From assembly GCA_011032825.1 (NCBI GenBank), contig JAADJZ010000004.1, positions 2,046,001 to 2,110,000 on the forward strand: a stretch of 64,000 nucleotides of DNA, written 5' to 3'. Positions 11,225-21,400 of this stretch are shown one piece after another (position 1 is the first letter of the stretch; every line of letters begins with the position of its first letter). A program made the translations under genes and the position numbers. The stretch comes from Massariosphaeria phaeospora. Its lineage: Eukaryota > Ascomycota > Dothideomycetes > Pleosporales. A model generated the notes under the pieces. That model was given only the letters and a program-made list of their open reading frames with translations, did no database searches and was not told the origin of the DNA.

Positions 11225-12636
11225 GCAGCGCTCCGCTCCCTTGTAGTCACGTCGTCACGTAATGCTAACCAACTGTACTAGGCCGACGTTGTCCTTGATA
11301 TATCTACACTAGAGCCCCAAGACAATATTGGGCCCGGATCTCCCCTTCGCTGGGAAAAGATCTTGCATTGAACACATGATGTTGGCCTGTTGGAGAATCT
11401 CCAGCTGCGCCCAACTTCCTCCAGTCCCTCCTCCGGGAGGTTGAAGTCAACCGAGAAGCTGAACTCGAAAGGGAGATTGCTGAAGCGCATTATCGTCGAC
11501 CGCGCCTGCTCACCGCAAGGATCATCGCCGCGCCTGTCTCTGGTATACCATCTTCGACATGGCATGAGTGCCCCGCCACCTCCCATCAAGTTTCTTAAAG
11601 CAGGTACAGTACCCACTGCATTGCATATCTCCTTTCTACCGATTTGTTTCGCTGTGAATATACTAACCTCGAATTAGTACACTTCAGCCTGAACCCGATG
11701 CCCAGTCATTACCAGGATATTCCCCGTATTCCCCAAAGGATGAAGAGACCCGCCCAGGCCGTCGTGGCCTCCCCAATTATTCCCCCGGTCTAACTAGCCC
11801 ACCTCACTCTATGGATTAGTCTGCCACCGTAATCTACATATACGAAATGCAGCGCATGGTTACCATCGCCTTGAAGCCACTGTATCACAGCAAAGCAATC
11901 CCGAAGACAGAACACACGGAAACGGATTGGGGTAACGAATTCCCCTCACAATATCTGGACAATGTCCACGGCAACGAATCCCTTGACGAACACTCGACCA
12001 GGCTTGAGCCTACAGGGATTGGACGCTACAAGTGGTGACTGCAAATCGTGCTTGCCCGCCAATAGGGCTGCGATCACTTGACGAATATTGGAACTGAACC
12101 CGCGGTGGAGTATCCGAACAAAGGATTACAGTTCGGTATTGCCCCAATATCTCCAACGCATTAATCTCTAACATGGTTTAGGCCATACCATGCACCAAAT
12201 CAGTTTCTTCGCCTCTGTGACCTCGGTCTATGCTAGCATGCGCAGGAATACGGGCGGCCCTACGGGCCGCCATAGAGGGCCATCGATGGCTCGGACCTGG
12301 ATGCGGTTGCGTCGAGTTCCAAGCCGAGATGCTGCGCATTGAGGAGGTCTTCCATATCAATGAGCTCGTAGGTCGAGCTCGGCCCGGGAGTGTGTTCAGT
12401 GAATCGTCGGAGCAGGACTTGTCACACACTTCTCGGGCCGGGAAGTATGTTCAGAGAGTGTGGCTGCAACGACAACCGAGATGTTGTCCACCGACGGCAC
12501 CAGTGGTAAGCTCCATTTGTCAAGCTACAGCCAAGTCAGACACTAATTCCACGCCACAGCAGGGTTTTTCAAGGACTTCAACATCTGGAGCATCGTGCTA
12601 TATGCTGCATTCGGCAGTTCCGCCGGAACATATGTT
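11225..12636. other. No identifiable gene; several exon-like pieces
   Basis: 11390-11600 on the plus strand has a charged helical frame (REVEVNREAELEREIAEAHY) and a possible intron at 11602-11677. 11847-12038 (63 codons) and 12230-12470 are open but unrecognised. I see no repeats with transposon ends here. Confidence 0.35.
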
Positions 12637-12889
12637 GTCTCCGCGATGGATACTACATCAACGGCAAATGCGGTATCATCATGTTCGATGTGGCCTCGCG
12701 TATCACATACAAGAACAGTGCTCATACTCATTCATGTTTCGCGGTTCGGAGCGCGCGAAACACAACTAAACTCAACGGCCAATGCGGTATCATCATGTTC
12801 GATGTGACCTCGCGTATCACATACAAGAACAGCACTCATACTCATTCATGGTTCGCGCTTCGGCGTCGAAAAAGCTTCACGACTGATTG
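12637..12889 (+). pseudogene. Ran GTPase exon fragment, tandemly duplicated
   Basis: 12637-12717 encodes [20 protein letters not shown] followed by RITYKN, the stretch after switch II of the nuclear-transport GTPase Ran. A second copy 114 bp downstream (about 12768-12832) encodes [20 protein letters not shown]. Both break off at the same point and continue into a shared non-Ran sequence containing CTCATACTCATTCATG, so the duplicated unit already carried that joint. No GTP-binding P-loop, NKxD motif or C-terminus is present. The family call is strong; the locus is a non-functional fragment. Confidence 0.85.
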
Positions 12890-12894
12890 AAAAA

Positions 12895-13389
12895 TTGGAC
12901 CCGAAGTGCTTAGGCACGCAGAGGCCAAGGCCAAAGAAGGCGAGCGCGTCAACGCTGAGGAAGAGAGACAACCGCGGCACAGCATACATTCTCTACGAGG
13001 AAATCAACGACGCCGAGAGATCCCTCGCGAAGATGCACGATGTCCAGTTGGACGGCGCCAGGATCCAAGTCTCCATCGTACTGCCCCGACGTTGTTTCTC
13101 GCGCTCCCCACCAGTACTCCGACGCGGCGGACCCCACAACCGCGGCTACGATTCCTTCAGAGGCGGTTACGATTCCTTCAGAGGCGGTCGTCCGGGAGGA
13201 GGCCCACCAGGAGCGTATCGGCCGCCGCCAATCGTGATCAAAAAGCCCGATGGAGAAGTGGTAGACTTCAATATGAAGAATGCTTTCGCACGCGCCACAG
13301 CCCACCGGACACCAGCCATCGTCACGACGCCAACACCACCTCCGCGTGCTCCTAGTGCGGCTGGGTCCGGGAAACATCCAGAGGCTTGA
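12895..13389 (+). pseudogene. RNPS1-like RRM fragment joined to a Pro-rich translation-factor-like tail
   Basis: A 164-codon frame has the second half of an RRM (RGTAYILYEEINDAERSLAK, MHDVQLDGARIQVSIVLP), then FSRSPP and RRGGP as in RNPS1-type splicing/exon-junction proteins. A 24-bp tandem duplication gives YDSFRGG twice (13146-13193). The C-terminal third (VIKKPDGEVVDFN and PAIVTTPTPPPRAPS) resembles the N-terminal low-complexity part of fungal eIF4G rather than RNPS1, so this may be a fusion of two gene pieces. The RNP2 half of the RRM is missing. It could conceivably be expressed, as the frame is open, but it starts without a plausible domain boundary. Confidence 0.55.
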
Positions 13390-13665
13390 AACTTCTTCTC
13401 CTAGTACACTCCCGCCACCACTAGGCACCCGACATTCAGCTTGTCTGGATATAACGCCTTCTTCGTTGTCTCCACATTCTTGTACCACAAAACAACGTCA
13501 TGACTAAGTGGATACACCAGTACTGTGTTGCGGGGAGGACAACATCAGTTACCGACGCATCTTCAACAGCAGATCAAGTGGGCACCGGCTCGCTATTCCA
13601 CGCCGCGAGGGCGCCACCGAAGATCCTGATCGCAAGCGGCCAATCGTGACTCAGTTGATGATAGT

Positions 13666-13860
13666 CTCCTCCAAACTGACGATGGCGACATGTTCAAGGT
13701 TACCTTCGATGCCCCCAACGGTATCGTAGAGCGCATCAAGATTCGGTTGTTCGATACTCTACCAGTTGCAACCAGCATCTGCATCTTAAAAGCAGGCTTT
13801 ATCTACACTGCCTGTGAATCTGGCGACCGCATTCTGTACAAGCTGGAATCGCTCTGTGTG
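13666..13860 (+). pseudogene. RSE1/SF3B3 (SF3b subunit 3) fragment
   Basis: The frame LLQTDDGDMFKVTFDAPNGI, VERIKIRLFDTLPVATSICI, LKAGFIYTACESGDRILYKL matches the beta-propeller region of RSE1 (SF3B130/SF3B3), a U2 snRNP component of the DDB1/CPSF160 family. Conserved anchors are QTxDGD, FDTxPVAxSxCILKxGF and ASExGD (here ACESGD). The frame stays open to 13992 but the sequence after about 13860 no longer resembles the family. The full protein is about 1,200 residues; only about 65 are here. It lies 170 bp left of the hypermutated block yet shows no excess of C-to-T change. Confidence 0.85.
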
Positions 13861-14399
13861 AAAGTTGTTACAAGCGAAATTCACCGGCCGCCGGGGAGTC
13901 TAGACTCCCTGATCATATCGGTGTCTCAGTATTCAGCTAGGTGTTTCTCGAGGGAACTGGTTGGTAGTGTTTATTGGGATGCGATTTTTTGATACCTTGA
14001 TTGGGGTAGAAGGGGGGTTATCAATGGCGGGTCATTACATCACAGATGCTAACAATCAGTCTCGTTGCAGTCAACTAATTAATTGATTGATTATGTAATA
14101 AGTCAATCAAATCAATTCACTCTCTTGATTTTTTGCAGTCAAATCAATCAGTGATGGCCAGCCTGATTAGAAAGTTAGAAACGGATTGATTGTTTTTTCT
14201 ATTAGAGATCTGAGTTAGCCAAAGGGCCCATATAGCACTCGTACAGATAGGGCTGTTTTTGAGGCTGTAGAGATTGGCGTATGGCGAGTTCGTAATAGGA
14301 TTTCTAGTGTTTGTTTTGGCCCCCAATCGGCAGGCGTACGAGCCTGCGCGCTTCGTAACGCGTTTATCTAAGCTCAAAATAGCTTTTAATTGAGCCAAA

Positions 14400-15700
14400 G
14401 ATAGGCAGAGAATACTCTAAGAGGATCTAGAGATAATTAGCGCGTAGTTTAAGCTAGTAAAGGACACTAAAGCTAAGTACAGCGTTTACAACGACAACGT
14501 GCACAACTTTAACAAAACTAGCTTCTAGATAGGCGTAGTTAGCTCTATGAAAGTCGTTACAAGCTTTTAAAAACGTACTCAACCTAATCTTATCTAGCCA
14601 AGCAATCAAGAGTAGGTAACAGTTATTTAGAGCATTTGCGCCGTAGGGTACGCAATTCTGCTATTTATTATCTACAAAGAGCGCGTTTACATCTTAACAT
14701 AGTACAAAAAAAACTTTATACCTAGCAATTAAAAGCTTTTAGTTTCTAAAAACGGCTAGACAAACAACGCTTTTGGTTTTAAATAGTTAAAGCACTTTGA
14801 CGCGCATACAAAAGCGCGTTAGGTAAAAAAGTATTAGCTACTTATTTTAAACGGCTATAAAAGCTACTAATCTTAGAATTTTAAAAACTATTGCTTTAAA
14901 AACAAGATTCTTACGCTTTGCATGCTAGCTTATTTATTTTATATTCTTTAGCTGCTAGATGTAGTTTGCTTTTCGCTGCTAAAGCTAAAGTACTCTTAAC
15001 GCGTTTGAAACTTAGCGCGCTAGCGCGTTTTCTATATTAACAAAGAAAGCTTTCTGCTAGCCTTTAGAAACGCGTTTTTTAAAGTGTTTACAACAAAGAA
15101 CTGCAAAAAAGCTTTTAAGGTTTTAAAGCTAGTTTCTATTAACGCGCAAGTAGTTCTTAGTTGTTTTAAAGTACGGCTGCGTACTTCGCTACTACTTTTC
15201 GCACTAGAAACGCCGTAGCAGTTAAAAACTCTAAGCAATACACTCGAATTTAGATCGCAATTAAAGCTAGTACGCGATTTTATTACTAAATCGCTTACTT
15301 TAGCGCAGAGTAGCTTTTTTTAGCTTGTAAAAGAAGCTGAATTAATGCTGCATTAGAACGCGCTTAAAAACTACTATATTAAAGAGCTTAAAGATTAATT
15401 AGCAAAGATAACCAAGCGAAAATTGCGCAAACGGAAGCGAATTTAGCATAGTAGTACAATAGAGTATAGTAACAAATTAGCGCAAGTAGCTGCTAAAGCG
15501 TCTACAGCGCTTTAGCTATTAAAGAAAGCGCGTAGTAAAAAGAGTTAAAAAAGAGCACAACTAGCTCTACGGCGCTGTAAAAACTATAGTAATACAAGGC
15601 ACAATGCCCAAACCTGCTAAAAAAATACAAAAAAAGCTTTTGAATCTAAAGCTAGCACGACGTACGCAGGTTCTTTGTTCAATAGCAATTAATTTAATGT
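14400..15700 (+). pseudogene. Pogo/Fot1-like DDE transposase, hypermutated
   Basis: Despite many in-frame stops, one frame shows the Fot1/pogo DDE core in order: VHNFxKTSFxIGVVSSMKV (position of the first Asp), WVT-like and SICAVGYAI, a TNNAFGF segment for the family's TNDELG, FDAHTKAR, LLILNGYKSY for LLILDGHxSH (second Asp), then LDVVCFSLLKLKYS for LDVxxFxPL (third Asp). The first and second catalytic Asp are changed to other residues by G-to-A. It differs from the pogo at 57935-60045, so it is a second subfamily. No clean terminal repeats were found. Confidence 0.65.
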
Positions 15701-15889
15701 TCTTTGAGATAAGTTAGTTGTGCCAAGCATTTTTGGCTAGGTTACTAGTTTGGCCGAGTTACTAGTAGTTTACGTTAACTAAAAACGAACTTTAAAAATT
15801 CTATTACGAACTAGCTCTACACTAAACTGTACAGCTTTAAAAACACGTCAAACTATACAATACACAGTTTTCGGCTACTTTAGAGATTT

Positions 15890-16052
15890 TCTGCAGAAAA
15901 CAATTAATTTGTATCTAAGTTTCTAATTAATTAAGACGTTACTAATTAATTTGTCTACAAAATCTAAAGAAAGTAAATTAATTTAATTAATTTGTTACAT
16001 AATTAAGTAATTAATTAAGTAGTTGCAATAGACTTAATTGTTAGCATTTGTG
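15890..16052 (-). repeat. hAT-A left-type end fragment, inverted, hypermutated
   Basis: The tract TTGTTACATAATTAAGTAA, then GTTGCAATAGACTTAATTG and ending GCATTTGTG is a C-to-T/G-to-A altered version of the hAT-A left terminus (compare 61659-61790 reversed). It ends at 16052. No matching 8-bp target duplication was found for it, so it is an older truncated copy inside the 6.8-kb insertion. Confidence 0.65.
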
Positions 16053-16099
16053 CTAAGGCAAAGCTGCTAGCTTTGTTAACCGCTGCTAGCGAGCTACAA

Positions 16100-16390
16100 G
16101 CTTGAAATTAACTATTCAAATGCATTAAGCTTAACTTGAAAATAGTACTAACAATTTATTGCAACAACTTGTAGATAGTAGGTGTTGTTACTAAGTATAA
16201 GAACAAGCTATTTACACGACTGCGACATGTAAACGTCTACTAACATTAACTAAAGCAAAAAGTAGCAGCTAGACTTATATTAGTTCAATAGAAGCTTACT
16301 AATTTTATGCTAGCTAATAGGCTTACTAAGATTCTAGTGCGCTAGAAGCATGCTAAGTTTGTTTAATAGCTAGAATTAAAAAACGTTAAA
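16100..16390 (+). pseudogene. Ty1/copia RNase H fragment, hypermutated
   Basis: Translation aligns with the RNase H end of the copia element at 60700-60940: CNN for the CDN motif, GVVTKYKNKLFTRLRHVNVY, LKQKV, then MLANRLTKILV for the usual MxADxLTKxL ending. Stops replace Trp/Gln positions. The upstream polyprotein and the LTRs are missing. Confidence 0.6.
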
Positions 16391-16789
16391 GATTGCTTAT
16401 TGAAAGTAGAAAAACTAGATAGTTCTAATCTAGCAAGCTTAACTTACTAGTACTAGGCATAGAACTTTATTTGATTAGAGAAATTAGCTTTAGTTAGCAC
16501 TTTAGCTAAAAGAGTGTGTAACTACGTAGCTAAAATTACATAATTTTCTATTGTAGCAGGCAATGTGTTGCGGTTGTAAAAAAAAGCAAATTACGTAATA
16601 GTGTTCTAGTGCTACTTTCTTACTTATTGAGTACTTTTTACTTTAGCTGCATTACAGATACGTTATGTTATAGATCTTGCTGCTAGCTCTTTAAAAAAGT
16701 AGCACAAACACAATACGACAATAGATAGCAATACAAGTGTTAATTTGCAGTACTTAATTAATACTGCTTACCTAGTTACAAGATACGCT

Positions 16790-17916
16790 TTCTAAAGCTT
16801 TCGTAGTATTTCTAGCATTAACGCTACATTTGTAACGCTTTTTGCTTTGTAAAAATAGCTGCGCAGCTTTTTTTTTACTTTTTTGTAAAAATTGTAGAGC
16901 TTTTGTAGCGTTGCGAGCTTTTTTCTAGCGAGCCCGCTCTGCTGCCTTTTTTACTTTCTCTTTTTTTTTTGCTACCTTAGCTGCTTTCTGCGCTACACGC
17001 TTTTTCTTTGCAATTTTCTTTTTGTACAGCTTAGCTGCCTTTCTTAGCTTTGCTGTTTCTGCTTTTCAAAGTTGCTGCTTTTAATTTTTTTGCTTTTTAA
17101 TTAACTAACGAACACGTGCTTTCTTTACTTTTCTTAGTAACTAGAAAATAGCTCTACTATAATACTCCTAGCGCTGTTGAAAGTCTAGAGCTTTGCTCTT
17201 TTTCTTACGCTTTTTTTTAATAGATAGAGCTTGCTTAAGCCTATCTATTTTATGCTTAAGTAAGTTATTTTGAACAAATAAGTAGTAAAGCAATTGACAA
17301 AGCTTTTGTATATTCTTACTACTTTAATTACTTACTACAAAGCGTACAAGCTTATTGATCTTTCTTCAATCATAATTGCTAAGTAATAATAAAGAGTTTT
17401 CTTTTAATTCTTAAGCTTTAGTAAATCTATTAAGAATAGAATTAGAATTAGAAAGTAATATGCCTGTTGCTCTAAAAGAGCTAAGAATTATTAGTTTTTT
17501 AAAGAAAGTCTTCTACGCTTTCTAGAATAGTAGAAAAAAGTTGCTTTTAGTAATAGAAAAAAAGCCTTAGCTTGTCTAAAAGTAGTTTGATAGTTCTACT
17601 AAGTAAGCAGTTGATAGAAGCTTGAACATTGCTACATCGAGTAGCTAAAGCGTATAAGTCGAATAAAAAAGTAGAATAGCAAAAAAAATCTTGTTCTAGT
17701 TATAGTAGTTAATAAAATCTATAGTAATATAAAATCCGTAGCTATCTAGGATTAGAAGTTGATAGAATTGTTGAGTTTTCTGCTTTGTACAGCGATTAAA
17801 TACCTGCTTAAGCTAAGCAAGTCTAATATCGTTGTTCGTCTAGCTAGAGAGTAATAAAGTAACAAAAACTAGGTGTTCTTTTACCTAGATATTGTTTACC
17901 TAGCTTAATTAAATGC
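16790..17916 (-). pseudogene. Pogo transposase C-terminal part, hypermutated copy
   Basis: This is a mutated copy of the C-terminal part of the pogo element at 57935-60045 (compare 58170-59290), in the same minus orientation. The Lys/Arg/Ala-rich tail (KKKIAKKKRVAQKAAKVAKK) is recognisable. The copy is cut on its left in plus coordinates by unrelated sequence and on its right, at 17917, by a GTTAG-rich repeat, so neither terminal repeat remains. Confidence 0.7.
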
Positions 17917-18130
17917 CTTTGTTAGTACGCTAGCGAATAAGTAGAAAGTACTTATCAATAGGTATAAGTTAGGTTATAAGTTGCATAAACTTTAAGTTAA
18001 AGTTAAGTTATAGTTACTCTAGCGTAGGTAGAGGTTAGGTTAAAGTTATTAAAGCGTTAAGTTATAGTTTAGTTAGAGTAATTAAAGCTTAGAGTTAGAG
18101 TTAAGTTAAAAGTTACATTTAAGTTATAGA
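17917..18130. repeat. GTTAG/AAGTTA-rich repeat, solo copy of foldback arm
   Basis: It begins TACGCTAGCGAATAAGTAGA and continues as runs of AGTTAAGTTA/AGGTTAAAGTTA. The same leader and repeats form the arms of the foldback-like element at 41530-43015. Here only one arm is present. Confidence 0.55.
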
Positions 18131-18392
18131 GTTATGTGTTAGCTTAGAAAGTTGCTAAAGTTTAAAAAGTTATTACAGCTAGTTATTACATTTAAGAACG
18201 CGCAAATTGTATTTACAAAGTTCTGTTATTATAGCTACTATTCACGTACAAGAACATAAGTAGAGTAAAAAAAGTTGTATTACTACAGATATTAATTACG
18301 GTAGCGTAAAAGTCAAGCGCGCTTTTGTAGCAAAAGTAGCGAATTTTTTTTTTCTAAATTATTATTTAACAGAGTTATTTTTAATTGTAAAG

Positions 18393-18515
18393 GCCTAGAT
18401 GTAAGCTTAGATGTAGGTCTAGATAACAAGCTAAGTATAAGCCTAAATATTAGCTTAAGTGTTAACTTAGATAACGAGCTAGGTGTAAGCGTAGATGTAA
18501 GCCTAAAAGTAGAGT
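18393..18515. repeat. 12-bp tandem repeat, about 10 units
   Basis: Units resembling CTAGATGTAAGC follow each other ten times without gaps (CTAGATGTAAGC, TTAGATGTAGGT, CTAGATAACAAG, CTAAGTATAAGC and so on). Forward, they read as a tetrapeptide repeat of the type LDVS; in reverse, one frame reads as an SxLT-type repeat. They lie at the 3' side of the minus-strand hAT-B remnant, so the reverse reading may have been its Ser/Thr-rich tail. Confidence 0.65.
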
Positions 18516-18559
18516 TTACATACTGCGCTTAAAAGTTAAGTAAGTTCTTAACTTTGTTA

Positions 18560-21165
18560 CATAGTAGTTCTTTATTATCTGCTTTTGCAGACTAAAAAAC
18601 GCTGTCCTATCCTTTCTTTTAAGCAATACAGTTTTTTAATATTATAATTTGCTAAATTGTTTAGGCAGCAAGTTGGTGCTTTTTATTGCTAATAACATTC
18701 TTAGCAACGTTGAATTTGCGCTTAACTCTAACCTAGGCAATTCGTACTGCAAGTACATTTTTTACAACTTGTAATAAGCGTAGATACGTTTTTTTATTTA
18801 CTTGTTACTATTTAAGAATATTAAAAAAAGCACTAGCGCGTACGCAAGCAATGCTTAAATAAGCTTTCTTTTTTTAGCAAGTTAAGCTCTTTTCTTTTTC
18901 TGTTTTGTCTAAGTTAATAGATGAAAAACTGCTTAGCAGCAACTAAAGCAAAGGCTTTAGTTTTTAAAACTACTTACTACTCTAGGGTTTAGTTGTACAA
19001 AACGAAGAGATAAAAGTAAAAGCAAAGCGAGTATCGTCGTTATAGCAATCAAAGTAATTAAAAAACTCTTCGCAGTAGGTGTGCTTGTTTTGATTATTTT
19101 AAATTTTGTCTTAAACGCGCAGTTAGCATATAACTGTAATAAGTAACTGTAATAACTATACCTCGTACGCCGTAAGCTTTTAGCTAGAGTTTAAAATAGT
19201 AGCACAATTAAATAAAAACTTTCGTTTATTGCTAGTTCTTTTATAATACTTGCTAAGTTTAGCTTTTCTTTTATCTGCAGCAGCTCGTACAACTGTAGGC
19301 TACTTAAAAGTATTTTAATTTTCTATGTTGTTGTTAAGTTTGTCCTGCATACTATCTAGAAAGTTAAAAAAATAGTTGTACATAAGCTAGATATACTAGA
19401 CTTGTAGCTTGTAGTTTTTACTTAAAAAGTTTGTTGCGTTTTTAAAGTTTTTAAGCATATTAGTAATTAACTTTAAGTAGTGCTATTTGTCTAGTGTTAA
19501 TTTTAGTTGCTTAAAGTTGCAGAAGTTTACTTTTGCTATATTCTTATTATCTAGAATACTACTTGCACTAATTGTTATTTTAAGTGCAATTTCTTTTACT
19601 AGCTATTTGTTAATAAATTTTTAAATTTTAAGTGCGCGCTCGCACATATTGTAGGTTAAATTTTATCGTGTTTTAACGTCGCGAATAATAGATATCTATT
19701 GTTTTAGTAGCAAGTGTAGTTGCGTAGCAATAAACCGCTTGTATCGTTGAAACAACGAATTAATTGCTATGCAAATAGCTCAAAGCTAGATGTGTATTAA
19801 GCTGTAATAAAAGTATGTAATAACGCACTATATACTTTGTAAAAAAAGTTTAAAACAAAGATATTCGCTTGCACGTCGCTTAAATAGCGTTTCTATAGTA
19901 TTTTTTTTAGTTTAACGTTAGCACCTGCTAATGCTGCAAGCTTAAAGTGTAAAATAATATTTTAAACAACAAAGTTAATAATGTAAGCAAGACACAAAAT
20001 TGAGTTTTTTAATAAGCTCTAAAGTATGTTCTTTGCCTCTAGTTGCTGTTTAATAACACAACTAAGCGTTTTGTTTTTTTTAGCATTATTCGCAGTAATT
20101 GCTAGAAAGCGTAATTTGATGCTAGTGTTTGAGAGTACTTGCAGTATATTAGCAGCTGCAGCAGCACTAGTATGTTTTCCGCGTAGAAAAACAAAATCTA
20201 GTAACTTCTTTTAAAGCTGCTAGTTGCAGTTAACGTAGTATTCTTTAACTACAAAAAAACTAAGATAATTAGAAGCAAACTACCTATCTACCGCAATTGA
20301 GATCTTAGTTAACTAGCTAATGTTATTAAAAAGTAATGCTTTAGCTTTTTCAAATCGTTTATAGAACATTCTCTAAAATTTGAATTAGCTAATACTTGAA
20401 ATATTAAGTCAAAAAAATTGAAGAAATCGCTGGAATAAGAGCTGCTTAATTGTTTGAAAAAACTAGTTGCTATATATAACTACTCGTACTAGTTTCTGTT
20501 TAAAAGCTTAAGTTGAATATAGTAGTACAATAGTAGTAAATTAAAGTTAACGTAGTGCTAGCTGTAAACGAGGTTAAAAGTAAACAAAAGCAAGCGTTCT
20601 TTAGCAGGTCCTAGATTTAAAGTAGTTAAGTAAGTGTTTAGTTTTAATAGTTTTAACTGCTAGGTGCTAAAAAGCAAAGCCGCAATTATAGCAGAATACG
20701 TAAAAGTAGCTATTACTAGAATTAGTAGCTTTTTTAAACTATAGCTATACCTAACTAGTGCGTACAGTAGAGTTCTATTGCAAATTTGCTATTTCTAGGC
20801 TTAGAGCCTACTTAGTAGAACTCTACTATATTTTTTACGCAGTTACTGCTACTTCTTGTTCTATATTATTTTTAATATGCGTAAAAAGATATTTTACTAA
20901 ATGTAGTTTATTTCTTTCTTTCTCTTAGACGAATTGCTTAGCGTTAAATTTAAATAAACGAATAAGTAGCGAAAGTTCTACTATGTTTATAACAAAAGGT
21001 ATAGTACAAAAGCGCAGGTACTGTAATAATAAACTGTAATAATTAGTGTTAGAGTAAACTAAAGATAGAGAATAAGTACATTGCCAAAGAAAAACACGCA
21101 AATTGTTAAAAAAAAACAAAACATGCTTTTCTGCTTGCGAAATATTGCTAACGTCTAAGCGCAAA
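18560..21165 (-). pseudogene. hAT-B transposase remnant, hypermutated
   Basis: Minus-strand pieces in compatible order include a region for the hAT W-x-YL-x-IT block (YLKLITNMLKNFKNATNFLS), a Y-x-MY-x-FF segment, and AAADKRKAKLSKYYKRTSNK followed by ATILNSS and KLTAYEV. The last matches the hAT motif KLxKYYxxT...ATILDPSxKL, with Asp and Pro lost by mutation. N-terminal pieces reach about 21164. The sequence differs from hAT-A, so it is a distinct family. Terminal repeats were not identified; the remnant lies inside the 6.8-kb insertion and ends where hAT-A sequence resumes at 21177. Confidence 0.6.
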
Positions 21166-21400
21166 GGCTAAGGCAGTAGCCAAAGGGCCTATATAGCACT
21201 CGTACAAATAGAGCTGTTTTTGAAGCTGTAGAAATTAGCGTATAGCGAGTTCGTAATAGAATTTCTAGTATTTGTTTTGGCTTCTAATTGGTAGGCGTAC
21301 GAGTTAACTAGTGTAGCGCACGCCTCTAAGTACTCTGCACTCGCAAATTTTCGCTTATTACTATCAATTGCTTTTATTTACTTTGTTAGCTGTATTTACA

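Noticed and set aside
12949..13488. 179-codon minus-strand ORF
   Set aside because: It is a shadow of the RNPS1-like frame on the plus strand.
14041..16052. Short hAT element bounded by two left-type ends
   Set aside because: The 8-bp flank CATTACAT of 14041 is matched at 24041, not at 16053, so the two left-type ends do not belong to the same insertion.
17917..18130. Interstitial telomere repeat from the GTTAG/GGTTA runs
   Set aside because: Units are irregular AAGTTAAGTTA/GGTTAAAGTTA strings with no TTAGGG array, and the same sequence forms the arms of the foldback-like element at 41530-43015.
20026..20214. Plus-strand hydrophobic 62-codon ORF suggesting a membrane peptide
   Set aside because: It is antisense to the hAT-B transposase remnant in hypermutated DNA; the hydrophobicity comes from T-rich codons.
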